64,000 bases of DNA from Takakia lepidozioides (taxonomy: Eukaryota; Streptophyta; Takakiopsida; Takakiales; Takakiaceae): assembly GCA_030704615.1 (NCBI GenBank), contig CM060731.1, forward strand, positions 57,020,756-57,084,755. Direction: 5' to 3'. Below are positions 13,088-22,501 of the stretch, one piece after another; position 1 is the first letter of the stretch, and every line of letters begins with the position of its first letter. The notes beneath the pieces are model-generated. The model did no database searches, was not told the origin of the DNA, and was given only the letters and a program-made list of their open reading frames with translations. The position numbers and the translations under genes were made by a program.

Positions 13088-15571
13088 GTGGGGTCCTTCA
13101 GGAGCGATAGTTGCAGGATGATCAGGAATGATATCATTACTTGTGCGGCTTGTAGATGCTTCTGGTGTGAATGATGTCTGATCAACACTTGTGTAATGTT
13201 GGCTTACACTGGGCTCTCCTAGAGTTCTCCAAATGAAATTGTTCACCGCAAGAGTGTTTGTTTCTGAATCAATGGCCCTACAAATGGAGTTTGGATCCAA
13301 GAATATAGTCCTAGTTGGACTCTCTCTTATCAGACCAGCCTCAAACATCCTCAGCCAGCAAGTTAATAGGACTGTTTGGAGGAGTTTGAAATACATCTTC
13401 CTCCATGCCTGGTTCGAAATTGTTCAACCTCTACAGACTTGGTTTGTATATGCATCACTACACCACATAAACACAAACCACCAACCCCTACTAGACATCA
13501 GACATGCATGCAGATAGACATTGGCTCATTCCTTGACAGGAAGGTAAGTGACCTGCCCCAAAGTCTGAAAGTAGTACCATTTGACCTGGGATAAATCTAA
13601 GAGTTGAATTTGGTTGCACCCACAACTGCCATCTTACCTTACCTAAACTGACAAGACTAGGCGACTGTTCCATGTCTTTAACCTTTACATTAATCTACAG
13701 GTAGCTACATGCCTCCCTGACACCCTCAAGACATGGGCACAACATGATACAACACCCAAAACACAGAAACAATACATACCGTGCAGAGCTTTCACCTATG
13801 AACAAATTGCCAAAGCCAAATGTAGTAGCCAAAAGGAGGCAATGCATACCTTCCAATCATAATAAAAATGCCCAGCCACATAACCAACATAAATGCTCAG
13901 CACTTCCCTGACATCCCCAAAACAGATAAGAGAGGTTTAGGGCCAGAGGTAGCTATGTGTCCCCAAGAGCCGTGTGTCAGCATTTGATCCGTAATGGAAG
14001 ATATTGTGAGAGATTGAGTATCTTGGAATAGACAATAGATTCTCCCACAGACATCATGGTAGAAAGAACAGTCAGGAAAGAAATATTCTTCACTTTCAAA
14101 TTTCCCCGTTGTTGCAAAGTGCACAAGTGGTGAGGAAACTGCTGAGAGGAATGGGGACAGAGATAATGGGCATCCCAATTACCTGTCTGCAGCTCTATGT
14201 TTGGGGTGGGGAGGTAGGCACAAGTGTATCCAGGTAATTGGGATGCCCATTATCTCTGTCCCCATTCCTCTCAGCAGTTTTTCTGCCTCCTATTTTTCAT
14301 GAATTTCCAGTGGCAGCCAACCATCAATTTCAGGGTGCCCAGTCCAAAGCATTGTCATATTCGTGCTAACAATCTGGACCACGAGATAGTGGCCATTTGG
14401 GGTAAGCATGGTTGTAGAGACTAATGTGGAGGTACCTAGTTAGCAGTCGTGTTCACAACGAAGCCATTGATGAGATAATGGAAGCTGTAGAGCTTGGTGT
14501 AGGTCTCAGTCTGTTGTTGCAGCAGTGTGTCGTGTTGTGCTAGTAAATGTGCCTTGTACTTGCTCACCCAAGGCTTACTGCGATCCCTGTCACTCAATAT
14601 AGAAAGAATCACCTCAGAAGCGGCCCGTGCAGATTGTGGGAGACACATGGAAAGGCCTGGAAGAAACCTTGACCACACTACAAGGCAGATCTGCACATGA
14701 TTTTGCATATCATCCTAGTCTGTACCATTAGACCTCTTAACCAAGAGCTCACAAAACAGAATAAAGACAGAGAGAGATCCACAGATGCATGACCCCCAAA
14801 ATAAAGATTGCCCAATATGCTCAGTGGTGAGAACACTTTTCCATCCTTCAGCAAAGTTTCTACTGCATGTGCAATGGTCAAGGCATAGAATAAACTCAGC
14901 AACATACCAAAAGTAACCTCTTTTCCAGCTAGCATCTTGGAATCAACGTTTGCTTTCGCTGAAGGGCTGGAGCTACATCCCCAAGGCCTGTACCAAGCCA
15001 AATGCCAGAATATGCCCAATATGTTTGTTCCCTGCAAACTGATGTGTTTTGGTAAAGGCAACAGGAGTGATAAATAAACATGTTTACAACTTTCAAGGAT
15101 CAGGCTGGTGTCCTACCTCATCAGTCTGACCAGAACTGTTCTCTAGTTTATTACAGGTAATTTCTCTTTGCTCTCTTCTTCAAGTGACCCGTCGGTTGGC
15201 AGTCACAGCAGAGTTAATGTCATTGGGCAGTGACATCTTTGTGACAAACAGCTCAGCATCCATTCTCTTTTGCAGCGTCCTCTAAGCATACCCTACTCTT
15301 TGCTGGTGAGTGTTAACGACCATCCAATATGAGTCAGACTGAAACTAAGTGTACACTACAAGAGAAAAACAGGAGACAGTGAAAAAAAAAAGTTTTGATT
15401 CTTTCAATGCAACATAGATGTAATCAAGAATGGAAGCCGAAGTGGCTTTTGCAGTGAATGTAAGCCCGGCTACCTCAAATTCTTTTTGGCCCTCGCTACT
15501 GAGCAGCAATGAGAGAGCCACCATGGGCAGAGTCGCAAGACCAGGCTCCTTACGAACCAATCGAGCCAAGG
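13088..15571 (-). CDS. Unrecognised multi-exon gene (central exons)
   Basis: I do not recognise the product. On the minus strand, 15571-15414 reads 52 codons rich in small and hydrophobic residues (LARLVRKEPGLATLPMVALS and onward), flanked by a CTCTAG acceptor and a GT donor. 15281-15189 is 31 codons (contains MDAELFVTKMSLPNDINSAV) with matching phase 0. About 14955-14837 contains KMLAGKEVTFGMLLSLFYAL. About 14660-14460 contains SARAASEVILSILSDRDRSK and LLAQHDTLLQQQTETYTKL. 13349-13088 contains RTIFLDPNSICRAIDSETN and ends at a strong donor GTAAGT. The composition suggests a large, mostly helical protein. Exon joins after the second are not proven, and start and stop are not found. A LINE scrap and a long inverted repeat sit between the last two exons. 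It could be a live gene or an old pseudogene. Confidence 0.5.
13900..14130 (-). mobile_element. LINE 3' fragment
   Basis: The minus strand encodes a piece (FESEEYFFPDCSFYHDVCGR, then LFQDTQSLT) that aligns with the Cys/His region of the LINE at 7.6-8.7 kb ([11 protein letters not shown], then SGTQTLT). It is short, diverged, and lies inside the unrecognised minus-strand gene, presumably in an intron. Confidence 0.65.
14136..14280. repeat. Perfect 50-bp inverted repeat, 45-bp loop
   Basis: Arm 14136-14185 starts AAACTGCTGAGAGGAATGGG and ends CCCAATTACCTG. Arm 14231-14280 is its exact reverse complement over all 50 bases. The spacer is 14186-14230. Pairing stops abruptly at both arm ends. The absence of any mismatch points to a recent inverted duplication; the left arm overlaps the edge of the LINE scrap. 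Confidence 0.93.
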
Positions 15572-17305
15572 CTAGAGAAGATGAGAGATCAAGCCTTGCA
15601 AGTCAACAATCACTGCCTGCACCGATACCTGGCACATTTGGCTTCTACAGGCCAGAAAGATATCTGACATTGGTGATACTAAGGCATGGCTCAGAATGTA
15701 GGAATACTTACACATTCACAAAGCTACTCTGCCCCAAGCCTTCAAGGTTACTTCCTTCCAGCTCCAGCTTGTGCGCGCTCACTATCACTGCTCGGTACTC
15801 GTCAGCTTCTTAGCTGAGACTGTGCGCAGTGGCTAGTACGCCGTCGTAGAGGAGACCAGGGTGTACGAGCATCCAAGGGATGGCGCCGCCGTGCCCAAAT
15901 CGAACTGAAAATCTAAATGGCAGTACCATATTCACAGGAAACTAGTCTCCCTTTCAGATCACGACAAAGTCCAGTTCAGATCTACACCAGTATGACTGGC
16001 TCAGTAGAAGTCCATTCACACCTTTACAATTCTTTGTACACCCAGATGGTATCACCGATTCTGGTTCCTGACAATAACCAAAGATTCGAACAGCATGCTG
16101 AACTCTATTTACAGAAGCTATGCACAGTTCCGGGGTGCCACACCCGGACCTCCCAACCGCCGCACCGTGCATTCATAATCCCTACACATATCAGTACTCG
16201 TTCGTACTTCCTGCTGAGCCCCTCAGATCCCTATCTCCTTCCTGTTTGGTTGATCTTCGTCTTCGCTCTTTCTGAGACAGGTGACCTCTTCGACGGGTAA
16301 CCAACACTTGAACCTGTCGGTTTCCAGTCTCTCCCACCTGATCAACCAACCCAGTGGCCTTTACCACCCATAAACCCGTTCAAGTTAAGCATAGTGCCAT
16401 AACAGTCGGTTTGTCCTGCTTGCACGCTAAGCGTGAAGTCTGACCATCTTGGACTGTGCCATTGTGTGTACTTAGCTTGGAAGCAATCCCTGTCTGCAAA
16501 TTGGCAACTGGTACCTGCTGGGAAGTTGATGGAAAGTTGATGTCTTGTAGGATGCAGTCGAGATTCTTCTACCCTGCTTAACTAACAAATTATGAACTAG
16601 AGCTCAAGATTAAAAGGGAGCTGAATTTCCTTCGTTTTTGTCTTTTCACCTAATCTGGAGTTTGAATCCAAGATTTGGAATTGTTGGAGAACCTTTGTCT
16701 AGGTCAAGAATTCTTGAGCTTCTTGTGGGTTTTGCTCCCATTCACATTCACAGGAATCGCTACTATGGGGGCACCATTAGAGACCATGGATGGAGATACC
16801 GAAGGTCTGTTGCCCTTGAGGATTTCCAAGTATTTGAAAACGATGTGTGGGTGAGGCCTGGCGGACATAGCATATGGAGTCCACAGTTTTAGTGGAGATT
16901 AGAATATGGTTCAGATCTAGGTGTTTTAGATTACGACATACTCCTCACTGAGAGAGCAGAGATATTTTATACTGTTGTAAGTATTTGGGAAACTATGGTG
17001 GGTGTCGGGTGGGAAGAGAGGGCCACTGCTTTGTACGTTCCAGCGACATTTGAGTTGGTTGATTTGGAGTTCCCAGACACAGAGACCTGTCCTGGATTTG
17101 CACGCCAACATCCTGAATTGTGGACTTGGGGTGATTGGTAGTCGAGGTAAATTCATAAGTACATTTCAGTTCCATATTGTTGCATCTCTTGCTTTGATAT
17201 TGATTGATCTGCTTTCATTGAGCTTAGACTGGCTTTTGCATTCAATGCATTTCTGGTTGAGACTATTTTTTGAACTGTATGGCAGGTAATTTTTGAGACA
17301 TCAAC
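15572..17305. other. No gene recognised
   Basis: Contains short open frames on both strands without recognisable domains. The left end may include upstream exons or the promoter of the minus-strand gene at 13.1-15.6 kb. Confidence 0.35.
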
Positions 17306-18360
17306 ATGGAAGAAGATTGTGAACCTGTGGACTACAGCATTCAAGATCTAAAGTTCTTCATGGAGAAGAGGGGTTTAAGTGGAAAGGGTCACAATCCTTG
17401 TAAGCGTTTGGGTGCTTTGGTTCGTATTACTGATGAGGTAATTTCCCAAACTTTTGGGAGGAAGAGACCTAATGGATGGAAGTACAATGGGGAGCCCACT
17501 GAAATTGAGCACCAGAAGAGGGTTGAGGAGTTGTCTTTAAACTCTATAGCAAACTGCCTATCACCAATTCCGAAATTGGTGTGTCTCTTGCAAGGGGTTA
17601 TGTTGCAGAGCAGCAAGGCCTCCCAATTGATTGGGCATCGTTTGGCGTTGGGATAGCAAAGGAGTTACATCGAAGGCAGGTTCAGGCTCCAATCAAGTAC
17701 ACATCTACACTGAAATGTGTGAGTGTTAAGTCTGAATCCCTCAAGGTAGGGGCAACTGTGCATGATCCATGGGCCACCACGTCCCATTCTTTTACTGTTG
17801 ATGAAATTGAGCAAGTGGATGAGCTGGTAGTTCTGAAGAACGAGGAGGTGATCATGATGCGTGCGAGGCTTGCAAGCCTTGAAGCACAAAAGACCCAACA
17901 AGGTAGTAAGGTGTTTAGTCTCTTGGCAACAATGGAGGACAGACAGGCAGCAGCTTGTGAAGCAATGCAGGCTCTAGAGGGAGGGGAACAAGCCTTGGAA
18001 AAGGAAAGGGTTGTTGCCAAAGAGCTGGATAACAAGTGTGCAAAGCTTGGGAATGACAAGAGTGGATTGATTGCTGAAGAGGATGTGGCTAGAGGCACTC
18101 TAACATGGACTGCTGCAATGGATGATTATGATGCTTGTATGGAACGGGTGCATTCTTTGGAAAGGGAGAACGACTACCACAAGCAATTTGCAAACAGTCA
18201 GATGACTCGAGCTACAAGTGGAGAGCAAGCCTATGAGGTGATGTTGAAGCAGTACGAGCAAACATGTAGCGCCATTTCTACTCTCAAGGATCAGATTGTG
18301 ACGGTGGGAAGGCAAGTGAATGGCCTGGCGGATCAGGTTTCAAAAATGAGGATTGAGTGA
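17306..18360 (+). pseudogene. Coiled-coil protein ORF, frameshifted; probably retroelement-derived
   Basis: Two overlapping frames give one protein-like product. The first (17306-17656) starts MEEDCEPVDYSIQDLKFFME and contains RLGALVRITDEVISQTFGRK. Near 17580 the sensible frame changes, and the second (to the TGA at 18358-18360) continues with GLPIDWASFGVGIAKELHRR. It then becomes a long acidic/basic heptad-rich segment (about residues 80-250 of that frame), a likely coiled coil. No catalytic domain is visible. It abuts an oppositely oriented gag-like ORF at 18.34 kb. The size, lack of introns and coiled-coil design suggest the gag or ORF1 of a retroelement, but I cannot name the family. Confidence 0.5.
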
Positions 18361-19224
18361 ATACCTTTCACTTCCCAAGTCCTGCTTCATCTTGAGAGTG
18401 ACCTCTTCATCGACCTTGTTTGCACACTCAGTGGCTAGTCGAGCCTCAAACTCCTTCCTGAGTTCCTCTCTCAAGGCTGTCAATTGGGTAATTGGAACAT
18501 GGGATTTGACATAAGTCCCCAACAAATTAAGTGTCCTGCCTATGGAACTCATCAGCATTGCCTGTTGAGGGTCATCATGGTGAGGTTGCTGCTGTTCCTC
18601 CTGATCTTCAACAGTGTGATGTCTCACTAACCATTCAGGCCATTGTCCCACCGGATTTTCTTCCTGAACTACTTCATCTATCACCGGTGCTACAGTGTCA
18701 TGACCTTCCGCCTGTGGTACCTCCGACACAGGTGTGTGTATTATATGCACCTCAGGATTTCCCTTGGGCAACTGTTGCACCTCTGGGATTTCTGTCTCCT
18801 TGACCAGACCAGAATATTCATAGAGAAGGTCCCCCTTCTCTATTTCTGCCACTATCTGTTCTGTAGTTGGAATATCTAACCCTTCTCTTTCCAAATCAAT
18901 TATTTCTGGTTGAGCTGCATGGATAACTTGTGACCTTGTGACAAGTCGTTCAGGTGGCTGTGATGGTTGTGATACAGAAGTAACTTCCTCCTCCCTCTCT
19001 GAAGGTCCTGCTTCCAGTAATAACATTTCTCTGTGCTGCTGTGCCCCTTCCTGGCCATGAGCTTGGGAAACATTATCATGCGGAATCTGTGAAGCCAGTG
19101 GATCCGCCACCACAGTCTTTCCCCGTCTCTGCCTCTTAGTCTCAGGTTGCCCTGCTAGTCCACCCTCACTGTGTGAAGAGCCTTGCTCTTCCATTGCAGT
19201 TGTTGCTGGCTCAAACACTCCCAT
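18340..19224 (-). CDS. Gag-like acidic/Gln-rich ORF, 294 aa
   Basis: Uninterrupted frame from ATG at 19224 to a stop at 18340. The N-terminal part has a basic cluster (ETKRQRRGKTVV) and is then long, acidic and Gln/Pro-rich, without clear folds. The last 70 residues (GRTLNLLGTYVKSHVPITQL, then ELRKEFEARLATEC) look helical. The order, basic cluster then low-complexity acidic/Gln stretch then helix, resembles the N-terminal third of the 856-codon ORF at 42.0-44.6 kb. There, IQALGQLTACMDKAKDYISP occupies the same place. I infer a 5' fragment of a related retroelement ORF. Its 3' end meets the plus-strand coiled-coil ORF, overlapping by 21 bp, which suggests a rearrangement junction. Confidence 0.45.
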   Translation of the reverse strand: MGVFEPATTAMEEQGSSHSEGGLAGQPETKRQRRGKTVVADPLASQIPHDNVSQAHGQEGAQQHREMLLLEAGPSEREEEVTSVSQPSQPPERLVTRSQVIHAAQPEIIDLEREGLDIPTTEQIVAEIEKGDLLYEYSGLVKETEIPEVQQLPKGNPEVHIIHTPVSEVPQAEGHDTVAPVIDEVVQEENPVGQWPEWLVRHHTVEDQEEQQQPHHDDPQQAMLMSSIGRTLNLLGTYVKSHVPITQLTALREELRKEFEARLATECANKVDEEVTLKMKQDLGSERYSLNPHF

Positions 19225-19380
19225 TTCCTTTCATTCTTGCGCATTAAGTATGCCAGAATCAAGGATTATTTGAGCAATGATTGGGCCAGACACTATTATA
19301 GGAGACTTTGCGGTAGTACCTTGTAATCTTTTCATCTCCTCTACCAGTGCGTTGTACATTATGTCCGCCCATTATACCTC

Positions 19381-21775
19381 TTGTCCCTTCAGGCCTTTGA
19401 GTATTTCCTCCGTGAAGGATCTGCTCAAATATGTTGGTTCTGTACATCACGTCGTCAGGTGTTGGGGCAAGCAGTGGATCTCAATTGCTTGACCTGGATT
19501 ATCAGCTTGGCTATGGCTGAGCAACGTAGAGTGCGGAGTGCACTTCCCTTTACAGTCTCTCTGCCTACCGAGACGGTACAGGCAGCGAGCGGGGGCGAGC
19601 CGGTGAGGACCACGGGGTGTAGACATCCATGGCACACGTGGGAGGTGCTCGAGTTGGCAGCCAAGGCAGCTGTGATAGATGAGGTTGGGGATTCTTCTCG
19701 GGTTGAGGAGGTTCTCAATGATGAGATGATGGGGCAGGATGAGGCCTTGTCATTGACTGAGACAGGCAGGGAGTACTACTCAAGAGATTGCGGCATAGCA
19801 ACCACGGGACGCGTCCTCTACCTCTAAGTCTGCTGGACTTAAGGTTGCAGTTACGAAGGGCAATTGGGAGCTTGACATTGGACCTATTGTCATTAGAGGA
19901 GAGAGACAACGTATACCGCGGTTCCTGAGACTTACAGGAATTGTTTTGCCTCTCGTGCTACGGTGGAGGAGCATGAGAGACATGTTCAGGTTGTGCATCG
20001 ACCGGGTTTGGTCAATAGGGATGTGGATGGATTGAGTCGCAATCCATGCACGAGCCAGCAGGATGACACTAGAGCTCGGTTGCATGGTGAGACGGACGAG
20101 GAGATGGTGCCGGGATGGCATGCATCTGTCTTTTTGTGTATCTTGACATCGGGAGGTCAGGTTGGACCTACAACAGGGATGACTGTAGACGGAGTGTCTG
20201 AGGACCCTGAGGCTAGTGATGAGCCAGGTGGTGCCAGAGATATACATGAGGATTCGGCTGTGTTGGACTACCTCCGCACGGGAGACACGGCAGCCACTGT
20301 AACTGCCAAGGAGAGGGATCGGATCTTGCAACGAGCCAAGAGGTTCAAGTGGGAGAGGACACACCTGCTCCGAGTGTGGGAGGATGGTCGAGTGAGGATT
20401 GTGCCTCACCTAACACAGCGGGCACGGTTAGTGCGGCATGCCCATGAGGAGTTGGGGCATTTTGGGGTGCGACGCACTCATAGTCTATTGCAGGGGCAGT
20501 ATTGGTGGCGTGGTATGCATACAGAGGTGCAACAATTCGTGGCTAGGTGCATGGTGTGTGACAGGGTGCGTGCTTCATTCAACGCCCCTACACCACAATT
20601 GCATCCTTTACCAATCATGGGATTGGGCTACAGGTGGAGTCTTGAATTCGCAGGACCGTTGCCACTGATTATGTGCCACCACAGATATGTGTTGGTGATG
20701 GTGGAGCACTTCTCCAAGTGGATTGAGTTGGTTCCATTGTCTGACAAGGCTAATGAGGGGGCTGCGTATGCATTCTTGGATCGTGTGCTTAGCCGATTTG
20801 GTGCTCCAGTTGAGGTACTCACGGACCAAGGGAGAGAGTTCTTGGGGGAGTTTTAGGCTTTGTGTGATAAAGCCTTGATAGACCACCGCACCACTTCTCG
20901 GGATCATCCTGAGGCCGATGGCTTGGCAGAGAGAGTTGTTCAGACGGTGAAGAGGGGTTTGCGCAAGTATCGCTTGCAGAAGGGACATCTAGGAGATTGG
21001 GATCTTCAGGTTCCTTGGTTAGCCATGGGCTACAGGTTCAGCAAACAAGCATCACTTGCCTCCTTCTCACCATATTTTCTTCTCTTTGGCCGAGAGCCGG
21101 ATTTGTCTGCAGCCATTCGTAGGGACACTGCTCAAGTCCTTAACCTTGACGATCCAGACGTGTGGGTACGTGCATCTGATCAGCGTGCAGAGTTGTTCAA
21201 GAAAGTCATGCCCATGGCTTTTGAGAACCTTGCCATTGCACAGCACCGTGATACGTTGAGGTATGCTACTATACGTGGTGGAGGCTATCGTCCTGGGGTT
21301 CGGAGGTTTAACCCTGGGGACTATGTTTATTTGCAGCAGACTGCTCCTACGACTCTGGATGTTACTGCAGGGCGTGTTATTCTGAGGGTTCAAGAGGTGT
21401 TGCCCTCAGGAGTCCTGATCTTGGAGGGTCGGGATGGCATGACTTGGAAGGACCATGTGCGTAATTGTGCGCCATGTCACCTTCCCAATGTCGATTGCAA
21501 AGTTGACCCAAACTTGGCAGTGGTACCTGCAGGTTTGATGTGCATGCTTTGTGGGTCTGCCAAAGGGGCAGCCACCTTGCTGGTGTGTGATCGATGCTCA
21601 AGGGGTTGGCATATGGGATGCTTGACACCACCTCTTGAGAAGGTTCCTGACGGAGATTGGTTGTGTCCACACTGCTTGGGATAGTGGCAATACACATGAC
21701 TGGAGGCAGCTAACAAGACATGGGAGGCCAAGCTCATATAAGTCAATACACGAGATCCCAAGTTCAAGTTCACAG
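19381..21775 (+). mobile_element. Deleted Ty3/gypsy retrotransposon copy with PHD-tailed integrase
   Basis: Contains a pol remnant (19963-21684) preceded by an unassigned open stretch (19381-19827, gag region or older debris). A second copy of the same family lies on the minus strand at 38.9-41.2 kb. The two share the sequence after the stop codon up to GTTCACAG at 21775, where this copy is cut by the solo LTR starting at 21776. No LTR of its own family is visible next to it. Confidence 0.8.
19963..21684 (+). pseudogene. Gypsy pol remnant: RNase H end, integrase, PHD finger; one amber stop
   Basis: The frame opens with a scrap of reverse transcriptase (EEHERHVQVV) fused directly to the end of RNase H (HRPGLVNRDVDGLSRNP), so most of RT and RNase H is deleted. 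The integrase follows with its HHCC zinc domain (HAHEELGHFG, then CMVCDRVRA). The DDE core follows: RWSLEFAGPLP for the first Asp region, TDQGREFLGEF for the second, and DHPEADGLAERVVQTVKRGL for the Glu. One in-frame TAG at 20854-20856 stands where the minus-strand copy has CAG (Gln). After the core comes a C-terminal barrel (RRFNPGDYVYL) and then, in place of a chromodomain, a PHD finger at about 21536-21681. Its pattern is C-x2-C-x11-C-x2-C-x4-H-x2-C-x14-C-x2-C, with [20 protein letters not shown] inside. PHD fingers read histone H3 tails. Confidence 0.87.
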
Positions 21776-22501
21776 TGTCGCTCACCTCCCTTCAGTAAAC
21801 TCCCCTTCAAGTCATAGTTACTCGCTTTGATGCGCGCGCCTGACTCCCAACCTGGCCGCCGGGCCAACTTGGAGCTTCGGCTGCTCACCGGGACATAACG
21901 GTCCCCTTTCGCTTCCCTCTAAAACCCTCCACCTAATTGGGACTAGGAGAATTCTCTTTGGTAGATGGCAGTCCGGAACAGCTCCCCACTCTTTGGTCGC
22001 TTTCCGGCTCGCTCGCTTACTCACTAGTTTTTGGTCACCAACGGGCTTGCACCGTTCTCGGGGTTACTACTCCCTATATATACTTCTGTAGCTGTCCGCG
22101 GGGGTTTCACAACCAGCCATGCCATTTTATGGCGAACCACCACGAAGACCCTCGATTCCCGGTGGTGAGTCGCGGTGAGTCTTGGCCCGCTCACCACGGC
22201 CCCTATGGACCGTGATGAGTCCCAAGACTCCCCACGACTCCCACCACGAGGTCTCCGCCCCCATGGTGAGTCCTATGTCACCCCCACTAAGTCCCACTAA
22301 GCTACCACCACCCCTTGTGGAGCCACCCCCACCGCAACCCGGTGTGCGGGGCTCCACCTAGTGAGCGCCTCCGCTTCCCTGAGTGCCTTGGGCACTCAAG
22401 GGTGCCTCAGCCCCCCATACCTATCGCTGCCGCTGCCCCCACCACAGGGGCAGCCCCTCATGTGTCCCGACCCCCTGCCCTCAAGGCAAAAGGCTGCGAC
22501 A
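21776..22501. mobile_element. Solo LTR, 726 bp, ends TGTCGC / GCGACA
   Basis: On the minus strand it reads TGTCGCAGCCTTTTGCCTTG through to GAGCGACA, giving exact 6-bp terminal inverted repeats. It is flanked by CACAG (21771-21775) and CACAC (22502-22506), a near-perfect 5-bp target duplication. An inverted, 3'-diverged copy lies at 45224-45940 and a 5' fragment at 37516-37722. A TATATATA block sits in the middle (near 22075). It interrupts the 3' end of the PHD-gypsy copy, so it is the younger insertion. Confidence 0.82.

Noticed and set aside
17306-18360. SAP-domain or kinesin-like host gene
   Set aside because: The N-terminal helix pair is only loosely SAP-like, the rest is generic coiled coil without a motor or other domain, and the frame is broken.
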